Assembly (NCBI GenBank): GCA_036365515.1
Contig: CM070873.1
Span: 265,109,575-265,173,574, forward strand
Direction: 5' to 3'
DNA: 64,000 bases
Source: Torymus aiolomorphi
Taxonomy: Eukaryota; Arthropoda; Insecta; Hymenoptera; Torymidae
The notes under the pieces are model-generated. The model was not told the DNA's origin. It saw only the letters and a program-made list of their open reading frames with translations, and made no database searches. Both the position numbers and the translations under genes were made by a program. The stretch's first letter is position 1. Each line of letters starts with the position of its first letter. Positions 23,316 to 35,680 of this stretch are shown piece after piece.

Positions 23316-26292
23316 TGGCAGAGCATGAGATAGAATTTGGCAACACTCGACCAATCCGGCAGAAACAATTTCTGATTTCTCGAAAATTGGAAGAAGAAAT
23401 GCATCGACAAGTGCGAGAGATGCTAGCAACCGGATTGATCGAACCTTCGTCAAGCCCATGGGCGAGTCCTGCATTCATGGTGCCGAAAGCTGGTAATAAG
23501 CATCGTATGGTGATTGACATGAGAAAGGTAAATGCCGCCGCGAAGGGTGATGCGTATCCGCTGCCAAATATGGATCAGATCCTGCGGAAGCTCCAAGCTG
23601 CCCGCTATATATCTACCTTGGATCTAAGCAGCGCGTACCATCAAATCCCTTTAAAAGAAGAATCGCGGGAGATTATGGCATTCTCAATACCCGGACTTCG
23701 CTTATTTCAGTTTAAAAGAATGCCATACGGGTTGTCGAACGCCGGAGCCACCTTTCAGCGCTTGATTGGCAGAGTCATAGGGCCCAAACTAGAGCCATAC
23801 GCGTTCTCCTATTTAGATGACATCATCATCGTAACAGAGACTTTCGAAGAGCATCTGGCGATGCTAGAACGCGTATTGGCAAGAATCAATGAGGCAGGCC
23901 TCACGATCAACCGAGAGAAGAGTGTATTCGGTAGGTCTGAGGTAAAATATCTTGGTGTTCTCGTCAACCGAGATGGGTTTAGACCAGACCCAGATAAGAT
24001 AGCTCCGGTTATGCAATACCCTGCGCCTAAGAACCTAAAACAGGCGATTCCTCGGTATGACATCATGGTATCGGAAGTTTCTTCCCGATTTCGCCACGAT
24101 CGCCGACCCTCTCATACGCCTAACGAAGAAAAACTTCAAGTATGTGGGAAGAGGAACAACAACAAGCCTTCGACCACATCAAGGCACTCATAGCCTCAGC
24201 TCCGGTCCTACACCGTCCGGATTTCGCTTCGCGCTTTGTCATACAAACTGACGCAAGTGACTCTGGTTTGGGGGCAGTATTGTTCCAGGTGATAGACGGC
24301 CAGGAGCGAGTCTTGGAGTTTGCAAGTCGCTCGCTCTCTAAAGCTGAGCGAAATTACTCAGTAACAGAAAGAGAGTGTCTTGCTGTGTTATGGGCTATCG
24401 AGAAGTTTCGGGCAAACGTAGAGGGATATAATTTCCTCGTAGTGACCGACCATAGCAGCTTGCGCTGGATTCGCTCACTGCGTAGCCCGACAGGTAGACT
24501 AGCAAGATGGTCGCTTAGGCTGCAGATGCACAACTTTGAAGTTGAGCATCGCAAAGGGAGTCTCAACTGCGTGCCGGATGCATTATCGAGAATGTATGAA
24601 GACGAGAACGAAGAACAACCAGTCGTAGGCGCCGTCTCGTGGGCAGTAACCACGAATGACGAGTGGTACCTCGGCTGGCAGAAAAAGGTATTGGAAGAAC
24701 CTAATACTTATCATAGGTGGAAAGTATTAGGCGGTCAGCTCTACATGTATCGTCCGAATCAAGATATTGAAGAAGATTTAGGAGTAGATGACGATGCATG
24801 GAAACTGGTAGTTCCTAGTGAGGAAAGGAAGAAGGTACTCTTGGAATGCTACGACGACCCTACTGCTGGACATCTCGGAAGAGAGAAAACTTTCGCGAGA
24901 GTAGCTCGATATTATTATTGGCCAAGATATTACAAGTCAGTAAAAGAACATGTGAGAGCTTGTTTGGTATGTCAGTAGTGCAAGGTAGAGCAAAGGCCAC
25001 CCCTTGGATTAATGGGGCGGCGAGTTATTCATAAACCTTGGAAGGTCGTCGCGGCGGATATAACGGGTCCTTTTATCCGGAGCAAGGCCGGATTTGAGTA
25101 TATCTTGGTCTTCCAGGATTTATTTACTCGATGGGTAGAGTGTATTCCTATCCGGAAAGCCAACGGTAAGACTATTCGAAAAGAGTTGAAGAATAGGATA
25201 GTATTACGATATGGCGCACCCGAGGTCTTCCTTTCCGATAACGGAACCGAATTTAAAAACAGGATAATAGACCAATATCTAGACGAGATAGGGGTTCATC
25301 ACTCACATACTCCACCTTACCACCCTCAAGCGAATCCGATGGAAAGAGTTAATAGAACCCTTAAGACCAGTATTATGGCATTTGTGGAGGGAAACCATAA
25401 TACTTGGGATGAGAAGCTACTTGAACTAGTGTTCGCGCTAAATAATGCACCCCATAGCGCCACTGGTAAGTCGCCAGCCATGTTAAATTATGGCAGGGAG
25501 CCAGTGCCTCCCGGAACTAAGAGGAGGGAGCAAGATCAGGTAGTCGAAGAGACTGCTGTTCAAGAGGACGAAGACGCCTGGTTAGAAAGGATGAAAAATC
25601 TCAGCAATATGCTAGATGATGCTGGTCACCGTTCAAGAGAAGAACAAGAGAGGCATGCTGAGATATATGACGCCAGGCGGAGAGAACCAAAGTTCAAGGT
25701 CGTAGATCGCGTGTGGAAGAAGAATCGCGTGTTATCCTCGGCAGCTCAAGGAGTGATGGCGAAGTTGGTACCGAAATACGTTGGCCCTTATGAGATTTTG
25801 GAGAAGAAAGGGCCCAACACGTATAAACTGGTGGATCAGGAAGGGGATGCTGAAGACCTGGTCCATGCAGAACACTTGAAGCCATACTTCGCAGGAAAAG
25901 AGCCCGAGGATAACGAGGAAACACCCAATAGCGATATAACTGAAGGAGAGGATGACGTCGCCCGACCACCGGGGGAAGAAGAAGAAACGGCGAAGAGCGA
26001 CCCGCCACTTGCGAGAACCCAGCCGCCAGCGGGCGCTGGCCAAGATCAGGACGAGGTTGGCGTGACAACGCAAGCTCGCGGGAGAGGTAGGCCGAGAAAG
26101 ACTGCGATAGTTACGAGAAGGCCAGGCGAAACTTCTCCTGCACCAACCAACCCCGTTCCTGTTGCAAGCGAGCCCCCAAAACGACCTCGTGGCCGACCGA
26201 AAGGTTCGCGGAATCGCGTACTAACCTGCGACCCCGTCTCGACGTCCCCCCGGAGAACACGCGCGAATCCGAACTACGGTTCCCGAGGATAA
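23316..26292 (+). pseudogene. pol: Ty3/gypsy pol: RT, RNase H, integrase (frameshifted)
   Basis: Order: reverse transcriptase (about 23380-24040, with the FSYLDDIIIVTETFEEHL active-site region), RNase H (24200-24590, DASDSGLGAVLF and TERECLAVLWAIEKF), integrase zinc-binding part (about 24840-24975), catalytic core from 25030 (D in VVAADITGPF, D in LSDNGTEF, E in NPMERVNR), then a basic proline-rich tail. Breaks seen: a frame change at about 24040-24060, another at about 24140-24160, and an in-frame TAG at 24976-24978. The domain order RT-RH-IN places it in Ty3/gypsy (Metaviridae). The broken frames indicate an inactive copy. Confidence 0.9.
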
Positions 26293-26309
26293 ACGCTATC
26301 TTCTCCTCT

Positions 26310-27411
26310 GTCCACAGGATAAGTCTTGGACAACTAAACCAGCAGCAGCTCCTCGAGCTGGTAGGCCAGCTGCTGGCACAGGCGCAGCTGATGCCTCCGA
26401 CACCTGGCCGGATAATACCAGGTGCCGGATTACCTGCCATTGGAGGAGCCGTGGAAGGGTCCTCCGTAACTATAGAGGAACTGCCGGCAGGGAAGCCAGT
26501 AGTTACTTCGTCAACGCGGTCGATATTAAGATGACCGAAGACCACGATAGACGTCACTACTCTGGTAGTTAGCCAGAGTAGCGAGGTCGAAGAGGAGTCG
26601 TCGACTCCACAGGTAGTGGAGCCTGTGGAGTCGGAAAAACGGAAGAGTTGGGCCAGTGAGGAGAGCCTCGCCCACGATACTCCGTAGGTAGAGGAGCCTG
26701 CGGAGAATAGCGAGTCGTGTAAGTTGTCATGCCGCTCCCCCATGTCGGTCGCTTGGATGAAACTCGAAGCTAACTTGGTAGCATCTCGAGAGCTATCCCA
26801 GTTGGCTAGAGAAAAGGAAGAGGCCGTCATGAAGGAGTGGGATAACTTCCACGATTATGAAAGGGCGAGGGTCCACTCCGAAAAGTGGTTTAACCTGGTC
26901 CTGGGCCGCAAAGAAGAGCTCGCGGCGGCAGTCGAGTTTCGCCGACAGTGAAACGAGAGTAGGGCTCGCGAGGCTCGCGAAAGTCGCGAAGCCTTGGAGA
27001 AAGCTCGATGCCTCCGCGAGGCCAAAGAAAAGGAGATGGCCCGGGTCGAGGCCGAACTCGCGAGGGCCAGGGCAGAAGAGGAAGAAGTAGCCAGGGGTAG
27101 GAGGAGGCCTGCCCCTGGTGCGACAACAGTACCCGTAAAGGAGTCCCGTCCGAGCAGACCGAAGAGCCGCCAGAGGAGTAAGTCTAGAGGGTCGCCCTCA
27201 AGAACAGGCACCCGCTCCTGCGGTATCTACCGGGCTCCCGAGGTCCCTTTCTTCTGGTCGGCGTCTGCCCGGACAACCGCGACAACCGAGACGGTGCTTC
27301 TTTTGCGGGCACTTCAATGTCCGCAACCCAGCTACCTGCCCTGGAGCCGCGAATCACGACCCACTCAACCCGTTTTATTATCGGCAGGAACATCAGCAAA
27401 ATTTCAGATGA
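26310..27411 (+). pseudogene. Third ORF region downstream of pol: coiled coil plus Cys/His motif
   Basis: Several frames, interrupted by stops and shifts. First part: a Gln/Leu-rich helix (NQQQLLELVGQLLAQAQLMP), then acidic/serine segments, then long Glu/Arg/Ala-rich coiled coil (about 26730-27090), a basic SR/KSR-rich stretch, and finally CFFCGHFNVRNPATC ending at TGA 27409-27411. A coiled-coil protein with a terminal Cys/His box is Gag-like. Its position after pol is unusual; an accessory ORF3 or a relocated gag are the alternatives. Confidence 0.5.
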
Positions 27412-27594
27412 CGAAGCGGCGCCGATTGTTTTTTTTTGTTGTTATTATGCGTTAAATAAAATCTTTTTTTATTTTTCTATAAAAGTCACTTTCGCTTGAG
27501 TACTTCTAGAACCTTAGCCTTTTTCAGGTCTTAGCGACGCCGGATTGAATTGCAGAGTCCCATATCAGGAGATTAGTGACATCTGGGTGGGGAG

Positions 27595-28959
27595 TGTCAC
27601 GGCCTGCCGTACCGTCGTCGCGTATAAGCCGTAGTTGAAGTAACTCATGCGCGCGGACGCGAGATAGCGCGTCGATGCAGAATCTGAGCTGCATCGACGT
27701 GATGACTAGAGACCTCGGCGAGCCGGCGACGGCAATCTTATAGTTCGCTACAGTAGTCTGCAATCGCATTTCTTTTCGCTCCATTTTGTTTCGTCTGTTA
27801 TTTAAAAAGTACTCGTCGGATTTTCTAAAAAGAAGTACAGTGTAAGAGCGCGAATCACAAGTGTTTTGGTCGCGATAAACGAAAATCGTGTATCGACGTA
27901 TTGTCTACAGTTTTAGCGCGTTAAGGTGCAAAGTTCAAGTGCGACAGACTAGTATCACCTGCCGCACTCAAACTACTTAGTGTTTTGAGGAAGTAGCATC
28001 ACTTCTCGTGTCCAATTCACAGCAACATCGAGATTTATATATCCTCCAGGAAGGAAGACACGACACGTCCGAGACCGATCACCTTGCTGAGGCGTTACTA
28101 AATCGTATAAAAGGTAAGCGTGCACGCATTCTTCCGCGCCGCGTATTAGCTCCGCGTAACCGCTTGTCCAGGCTCGTCGCACCTGGACATCGGTTTCGAG
28201 TAGGCGTTCTCATGCGGTGAGAGCAAGTGCGAGGAGAGTGTTGGCATCGGGCTCGCACTTCATCAAGGTTAAACGCGAGGTCAAACCACCGGCTTTTTCA
28301 AAGCCGGTGAGTGCGCACAACAGGTGCGCACACGTGTAAACCCGCCATCTACCCTCTCTCTCACACTTATACGTGTGTGCGTCGCGCGGCGATCGCGACT
28401 GCTCTCACACTTCGTCGCTTTACTCGGTGAGCGCGCGCGTAGAGTACCGCACACGTGAGGCGTATTATACCTCCGAGGCAGCTGACGTCAGAGGTAACGT
28501 GCTGGCGCACCGTTTAGATAGGGAATACGCGAATCTAAATTCAATTCTTTGATATTTCTGATCTATTATCAAACCACAACTTCTTTTATTTAATAAATCA
28601 TAGCCTTTTATTATTAACTTTAACTGTTCGAGTTGTTATTTCGCGACCTAATCATTCCCCGTTCCCCGCCGCTTCCGCGGTCGTTACGTAAGGGAATACG
28701 TATCGTTTCATCTGAGCAGCCGGCACACGAACCAGTGAACGAGAGGAGAGTTCGAGTCACTGGTGAGAAACAAAGCGCAAGTCGTCGACTTGCGTATTGC
28801 ACGGTAAGTCACCAGGTTAGGTTAACATTGCACGACGTTGTAGCGTCTGTTACCTAATCTGGCTACTTAATCTCCGGGAGTTGAACCGAGAGATACGGAA
28901 TTGAACTGCTAAGGTACGCAGATGAACCGTGCCTTAGCCCAAAAATCCACCCCGTGACA
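27595..28959 (+). repeat. 3' LTR of the 23-29 kb gypsy element
   Basis: A polypurine tract (GGGTGGGGAG) is followed by TGTCACGGCC; the block ends CCGTGACA, an 8-bp inverted terminal repeat. At 1365 bp it is long for an LTR. It carries TATAAAAGG at 28106-28114 and AATAAA at 28593-28598, a plausible U3-R arrangement. Confidence 0.8.
28106..28114 (+). promoter_or_regulatory. LTR TATA box
   Basis: TATAAAAGG in the middle of the LTR, about 0.5 kb upstream of AATAAA at 28593-28598; the best candidate core promoter of this element. Confidence 0.45.
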
Positions 28960-28971
28960 ATATTTATAATA

Positions 28972-29280
28972 TATCGACGGCTGAGAGGAAGAAGAACGTA
29001 TCTCGGCGCGCGGATGAAGAACGACGTATCTCGGCGCGAGGATGAAAAACGACGTATCTCGGCGCTCGGTTGAAAAACGACGTATCTCGCCGCTATACTG
29101 GCCGTGCATTGGCCGTAAGAGATCATCCGCGCGCCGAGATACGTCGTTCTTCATTTTCGCGGCGAGATACGTCGTTCTTCATCCGCGCGCCGAGATACGT
29201 CGTTTTTCACCCGAGCGCCGAGATACGTCGTTCTTCATCCGCGCGTCGAGATACGTTCTTCTTCCTCTCAGCCGTCGATA
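28972..29280. mobile_element. Foldback MITE with 28-bp GTATCTCGGCGCGCGGATG arrays
   Basis: Ends TATCGACGGCTGAGAGGAAG and CTCAGCCGTCGATA, TA-flanked. The left arm has about four copies of a 28-bp unit (ACGTATCTCGGCGCGCGGAT plus GAAGAACG) and the right arm about five in inverse orientation. The loop is only ~30 bp (CTATACTGGCCGTGC). It starts 12 bp after the gypsy LTR. The termini match the 11848-20791 element, making it a likely deletion derivative or relative. Confidence 0.85.
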
Positions 29281-29412
29281 TATAGTTATAGCATATCGTA
29301 TAGTAAATAAATCTCACTCGACTCGAAAAGAGAGAGTATATAACAACAAAATTTTGTGACTACAATAACCTCGAAATATCGTATGGTATTTTTATTCTCT
29401 TATATAGACTCG

Positions 29413-29415
<3 letters not shown>

Positions 29416-29492
<77 letters not shown>
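29416..29492. repeat. (GA)n microsatellite
   Basis: About 38 uninterrupted GA dinucleotides, flanked on both sides by similar ATAACCTCGAAATATGGTATGG-type sequence (29366-29390 and 29519-29545). Confidence 0.95.
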
Positions 29493-29497
<5 letters not shown>

Positions 29498-31020
29498 AAA
29501 TGAACAACTGTAATTCTAAAATAACCTCGAAATATGGTATGGTTATATATATTTTTATAATTCAAATCAGCTGATGGCATGGCATCATATACTTTTATAT
29601 ATAGATAAGTATTATTTTTATACTAGAAGATATAACATGTAAAATATAATACAATAAAAAATCGATATTTTGTGTAACCTTTTTCATTTTCAGATTATAC
29701 AATTCTCAGTCTTTGGTGAATTTTACATATCATGTTATATTATAACTAATAATATTGAAAATACTGAAATAACAGAAACTAAGTCAAAATTGAGTTTAGC
29801 AGGGAATATTACTATATCGAGACTCAAACTGATGATAGTCATTCCCAGAAATTTTTTATCTGCACCATCCAAATTTTTCAAATTTGTATAAATTTTATTG
29901 TTGGTGGTATAGTATGCTTCTGGATGTTAGATACAATTTTGGAATATACTACTACTGGACAAATTCCATCAGTCTTCATAGAGGAAGAAAATAGGATTAA
30001 AAACAAAAAAAAATATGGTATTAGGTGCAACGGCCCTTCCCAAACGCATGGAAGATAGTCACCTCAATCGTCATAGCAAAGTGTTAGAACCATCAGGTTC
30101 AAACAAGGTTTATCGAATACTCCCTTTGTGTCCAATTTCAACTTTGGCCACACTAGAACCAGTTAACGAAACTACACCAGTGTATATATATTATTTAAAT
30201 AATCAAAGATCTCAGGAAGTCGACTGATTAAAATAATTTTTATCTATGAGCATCAACGGGGCAAATCAATTTTTTTTAGATAAGTATATTAAATGGCTAA
30301 ATGTTAAAGGAAATTTTTTTGGAATCATTAAAATCTCACAAGTGGATTGGAAAAAGAATATATATATACATACAGATACATATATACAGATTATTTCATT
30401 TTGGATTTTGGAGTTGATTGGAAAAATATAACCTATATACGCAGCTGTGAATATCAATGGGCAATAGCAATATATTATAATCAGATAAGTAGCAAACTTT
30501 TATTATAAAGTTATAAATCAATAAAGTTTATAATAAATATTGTTACTTTGTGAAATCTTGTTTTTATTTTTACAGAGTATATAAAAAAATGTAAGAATTA
30601 TTACCAAGTAAATAGATCACTGTTAAAAAATAGTTTTTAACAAAGAAGAGTTCATTAATTATTATTAATTATTCAAGTTCATCGAAAATATTACGACACA
30701 ATATTTTTCAAGATGTATCTATTTATATCCTCAACATGAAAATTTTTCATATGAGATATAATTTTAGAAGAATATTAAAAATTTGTCTTCATATTTGACA
30801 GGACGAATAGAGTACGTGGATCTCAATGAAGAAAATGACAGTTTCATTGCTTTCAATGAATCACACATAAAACAAACAACAACTAAGATGTTTATTTAGA
30901 CAGTATTGGACTCAAAGTACGAAAGAAGTATTATGTTTTGAAGTAAGTTTTTCAAAATAAGAAAAGAAAATTGTGATTTTCATAGATCGTCTATCTAGTT
31001 GAAAATTATATTGATAATAA
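29493..31020. other. AT-rich stretch with weak coding-like fragments, unidentified
   Basis: Around 29690-30230 short frames have fairly protein-like composition, for example VLEPSGSNKVYRILPLCPIS near 30085-30145. They are broken by stops and lie in different frames. This could be a processed pseudogene or a decayed element; I do not recognise it. The rest is AT-rich with no features. Confidence 0.25.
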
Positions 31021-31059
31021 AAATGTGATTATTAAAAAATGACATCTAATCAGTGTATT

Positions 31060-31860
31060 GTGTAATAAATAAAATAAAATACCGGTATGATATAATGCAT
31101 GAAGTGCACATATAATTCAAATGTTATAAATAACAAATAAGATAGTGATTAAAAAATGACATCTAATCAGTGTTTGGTGTAATATAAAAAAATAAAATAC
31201 CGGTAAAATGTGTTGCATGATAATTTTAAAACTTCTACTTAAAATCAGTTTAAAATGTCTTGAAAATAGCACAAGTGTGTATTAATAAGTAATTACGTGT
31301 TATGAGGTTCATAAACTTCATAATACACTTTTGCATAGAAGAAAATATTGCTGAGTGATACGTGAGGTTATAAATATACAATATAATTTTCAGTGTTTTA
31401 TGTAATAATAAATAAAATATAGTACTGGTATGACGTGTTACATGAAGCGTTTATAATCAATTTTAAAACTTCTATTAAAAATCAGTTTCAAATGTTTTGA
31501 GAATAGAACAAATGTGTATTGAGTAATTATGTGTTATGAGGTTCATAATCTTCATAATAAGCTTTTACATAGAAGAAAATATTGCTGAGTGACATGCGAG
31601 GTTAGAAATATACAATATAATTTTCAGTGTTTTGTGTAATAAATAAAATAAAGTACTGGTATGATGTGTTACATGAAGTGTTTATAATCAAATTTTAAAA
31701 CTTCTATTAAAAATCAGTTTCAAATGTTTTGAAAATAGAACAAGCGTGTATTAATAAATAATTACGCGTTATGAGGTTCATACACTTCATAATAAGTTTT
31801 GGCATAGAAGAAAATATTGTTGAGTGATACGTGAGGATATAAATATACAATATAATTTAT
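31060..31860. repeat. Tandem repeat, period about 225-230 bp
   Basis: Three fuller copies plus a partial one, anchored by TACTGGTATGATGTGTTACA near 31199, 31421 and 31651 and by CATAGAAGAAAATATTGCTG near 31336, 31570 and 31804. AT-rich, non-coding, several percent divergent between copies. Confidence 0.8.
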
Positions 31861-32444
31861 GATGCCGATTTGAAATATTGGTCTGAGCCTTGGTTTAAAA
31901 AGCATCTGTCATCTTTAAAAAACTTAGTCGATGTCAGTGCTGTGCTGTTGTACATATTTATTCAAGTGTCAATGAAAAGATTATGTCTAATAAACATGGG
32001 AATACTGAAAAAATTAAAAATGATATGTTATTGTGAACATTTCAACGAATAAAAGTGCTCAATTAATCTAATATATGATTTTCTCACCATGGGAGACGTC
32101 AAAATGTTTCAGAGTTCTTAGTAAATATTTTTCTAGACAAGATTCAGATAATAATTTCAAAAAGTTTTATCTATACAAGAATGTCAAGAAAGTTTTTATT
32201 CTCAGTGATTCTTAGTTCATAAACTGGTTGAATTTTGAATTATTATCTCTCGAAACAACTGTTAAGTCGCTTTTTAAAAAAAATTGAACGCCCCCCTCTT
32301 TCTCCCTCTCGTCTACTCAACAACTGTATAAGGACTCCACAAAAAACTTTAAGAAGAGCCTAAATATTTTTTTGAAACATCCAACAAGACGTTCTGTACA
32401 AGAATAATATACTAACAAACTTTATTTTGAAAGATCTACAGAAC

Positions 32445-33430
32445 TCCTTAAAAAAACATTCAAATTTAAAACTTTTGTGAATAACAATACTACCATTTAA
32501 TAATGATATTAAAAATATACTATAATAAATTTTCATAACGTTATCACACAATGTAATTATTATCATATGACTTTATAATTAACTGTATTGTTAATTAATC
32601 ATCACACCTAAGAAAGTACATATTTGATTATATTCCCGTATGGAAAAAAAGAAATGTCTGAAACCGTATACAACCGTACAAAACTGTATAAAAACGTATA
32701 AAACCGGATCTAAACATTGGTTTTTGGATAACTTTATAGTACGTTTTAATATGTTTTAATACGGTTTCATACGGTTTCTAACATTTTAATACAGTTTTCT
32801 ACGATTTGCAACGATTTTATACAATTTCATACGGTTTTTTACGTTTTACAGAATTTATAAAACGTAAAAAACTTAAAAACGTAATTAAGTTTTTATAAAC
32901 ATAAAAACATAATTTATTTATTTATTTTTCTATTTATTTTTTTTTATTTTGTATGAAAATGTATTAAAATGTATTAAACTGTATAAAAATGTATAAAACC
33001 GTATAAAAATGTAATAGATTTGAAAAAATCTACGGAAATATACAGAAATATACATTATTATACGGTTTCCTATGTTTTATTACATTAACCTTTTTACAAA
33101 GTTGACATCGAAGAATTTCTGAATTGTAAGAAAATGTATTAAACTGTATAAAAATGTAAAAAATGTATAAAAATATATAAAACCGTATAAAATGTGTCCA
33201 AAAACCAATAGAAAGGTTCATTTTTATATGTTTTTATACGTTTTTCTACGGTTTCATACATTTATTATTTCCATACGGGTTATTTAAAAAAATTTTACAA
33301 TGTAATGATTTTGTCGAGCTCCTTGAAAAAACATTCAAATTTAAAACTTTTGTGAATAACAATACTACCATTTAATAATAATATTAAAAATATACTATAA
33401 TAAACTTTCATAACGTTATCATACTCTGTA
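32445..33430. mobile_element. Foldback element with GTATAAAA-type repeats, flanked by a direct duplication
   Basis: The element 32635-33279 starts CCCGTATGGAAA and ends TTTCCATACGGG. The interior is a mosaic of ACCGTATAAAA, ATGTATAAAA and their complements. A ~115-bp direct repeat (AACATTCAAATTTAAAACTT...) lies on each side at about 32445-32560 and 33325-33430, too long for a target-site duplication. Confidence 0.7.
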
Positions 33431-33504
33431 ATTATTATTTTCTCTTAAAAAGTTGTGAAATCTATCTAAAAAAACATTTTACAAAAGTTTAAACTAAGGT
33501 AAGT

Positions 33505-33630
33505 ATTAGTCTCTCTCCCTCCCTCTCTCTCCCGCCCTCTCTCTCCCGCCCTCCCTCTTTTTCTCCCCCTGTCTCTTTCGCCCTCTCTCTCTCCTTCCTC
33601 TCTATTCCTCCCCTCTCTCTCCCTCTCTCT
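33505..33630. repeat. Polypyrimidine tract (CT/CCCT-rich)
   Basis: About 125 bp of almost pure C and T on the plus strand, immediately outside the left long inverted arm. The right arm ends in a short GAGAGAGAGAGGG counterpart at about 40669-40682. Confidence 0.85.
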
Positions 33631-34600
33631 TAACATCCGTCAAACAGAGTACCAAAAACTTTAATGGGAGCTTAAATATTTTTTTAAATAATCAACATGT
33701 TTATTAAAAGCTAATTTTTAAGTACGTTCTAACAAAACAATTTGTCTAGTCCTTTTAATTCTTCTAGTCTCATCTATTCAATAAGCACTCTGCAAATGGT
33801 AATCATTTTTTTCATGACTGTACCAATAATAATATTGTTAATATAAAACTTTCTACGAAACTTTCTATAAAATAATAATATTTATGATTTTTTAAAAGAA
33901 ATCAAATAAATGCCAGTGAAAAAGTCTTTTACTTCTTTGAGTCATTGTATGCTGAACAAATTATATGTAAGTAAGTACATTTAAATTGTTCATTGCAAAT
34001 CAAACAAATGAAAGTTGTGAAATCAATTATCGATAGTCAAGTAATGCAAACAACTCTCAGAAACAATTGTATGACTATTCTCAGAAATGTATTAAAATTT
34101 GTTCATCCTTCTATACAAATTAAATACAAGAAAGTACTGAAATCAATTTATTGTAGTCAAGTACCCATAAGTTAACTTGACTGAATAATACAACTTTTCG
34201 TAACTACTTACAAATATTCAGTCAACGGGCATAAAGTACTACTTAACGCCTAACAGGCGTAATAGCTCCCATACTCCTATACCAAACTTTATAGAACCTA
34301 CGCACTTTACGCCCGTGTGGGCGAAAATTATTTTAATTATATAACTATTATGCCTTCCTTTTTTTTTTCTAAAATTTATAAGAATTTTATCAGATATTTA
34401 CGAAAAGTCAAAGCCTATAATATAAAAAAATTACATAGTCACCACCACATCCCCATTTTTCATTGATCTTTCTCAATTCTGAAATTTCTATAATATTACG
34501 CATCTCGGGAGGACAATAGAAGTCTATAGAGCTGCTCTAGCAGGGGTGGTCCTCCAATCTCCCATACATACTTGACGGGCCTGACGGTTTGCAGTTTAAC
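33612..34600 (+). repeat. Long inverted repeat, left arm
   Basis: About 1 kb, inverted at 39524-40672. Both arms run from the pyrimidine tract (CATCCGTCAAAC) to a GACGGTTTGCAGTTTA end. Inside is a small hairpin at about 34224-34325 (ATAAAGTACTACTTAACGCC with GCACTTTACGCCCG) whose sequence matches hairpin modules elsewhere. Confidence 0.85.
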
Positions 34601-34914
34601 CCTTTCAGTCACAAATTAAATTCACAAAAATATGATTTTTTGCCATAAATTTATTTATAACAATTATAAACAATTATAAATCCCAAAAGTATTATTATAT
34701 TTCTCAAGCTTAAGTATTTATCTAACAGAAAATGCAAAAAAAAGTGAGGGATATGCTTAAATAACAAAAAAATGATGAGAAATATAAAACAATTTTGGGT
34801 GCTTATATATCGGCTTCTGTGACTGAAAGGGTTAAGATGTAGACATGGTCATGGTAAATGGGTTGCTTCTATATATTAAATAGGGCTCAGTATTGAATTT
34901 ATTACTCTGTTTTT

Positions 34915-35680
34915 AAATAGAAAGTGCAAACCCGCATGAAAATATTGGACATCAGATTTCATTTGGGAACATCGGACATCAGATCTCATATGAGAATATT
35001 GGACATCAGATCTCATATGAGATCCCATAATATGTAAAATTGCAGATGACATCACACATCGTCGCGCGGTATGAAGAAAAGCCAACTTGGAAGTTACAGA
35101 CGAAGAAAAGCCAAAAACGCGTCTAAGACGAAGAAAAGCCAGTTTGGGTCCTCCCAGACGAAGAAAAGCGAGTTTGCGCCCTCCCAGCCGAAGAAAAGCC
35201 AGTTTGACTTCTCAAACGAAAGTAACATTTAGTTGGTATCTTATAGATAACTTTCAGATAATAAGATATAATAAAGATAAAAAGATAATCAAAAAGATTA
35301 AAAATCTTTTTAAAAAGATAAAAAGATGATCAGTCAAGATAATAAGATAACTAGTAATTGATTAGATGCAGTCAGTTGGGGGACTTTTCGTCCGCAGGAA
35401 TGGCAAACTGGCTTTTTTTCGTCTGAGACAAGTCAAACTGGCTTTTCTTCGTCTGGGAGGGCGCAAACTGGCTTTTCTTTGTCTGGGAGGGCGCAAACTG
35501 GCTTTTCTTTGTCTAGGAGGACCCAAACTGGCTTTTCTTCGTCTTAGACGCGTTTTTGGCTTTTCTTCGCCTGTAACTTCCAAGTTGGCTTTTCTTCGCC
35601 TGTAACTTCCAAGTTGGCTTTTCTTCGTATCGCGTGACGACATATGATATCTCATATGAGATCTCATATGATATTTACAC
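34915..35680. mobile_element. Foldback element with GAAGAAAAGCC repeat-plus-variable arrays
   Basis: Left array 35077-35217 has five units; right array about 35390-35630 has eight inverted units. Each unit is GAAGAAAAGCC followed by 16-20 variable bases, and unit order is the same in both arms counted from the outside. The outer flanks carry CATATGAGATCTCATATG-type palindromes. The loop (35220-35360) is AT-rich. Peptides such as RRRKASLG read through the repeats are coincidental. Confidence 0.8.

Larger units (their letters stand above)
23189..28959 (+). mobile_element. Rearranged Ty3/gypsy retrotransposon lacking a recognisable 5' LTR
   Basis: Plus-strand pol fragment (23316-26292), a third ORF region (26310-27411) and a 3' LTR (27595-28959). 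A gag zinc-knuckle fragment lies in inverse orientation at the left (23189-23315). No sequence matching the 3' LTR was found upstream, so the 5' portion is lost or replaced. GC content is clearly higher than in the flanks. Confidence 0.8.

Noticed and set aside
33993..34175. 60-codon ORF preserved in both long inverted arms (also 39940-40122)
   Set aside because: Conservation is explained by the arms being inverted copies. The ORF is AT-rich, overlaps an internal repeat and shows no motif.
35087..35667. Basic RRRKASLG-repeat peptides on both strands
   Set aside because: Read-through of 28-31-bp non-coding subterminal repeats; no start context or flanking coding sequence.
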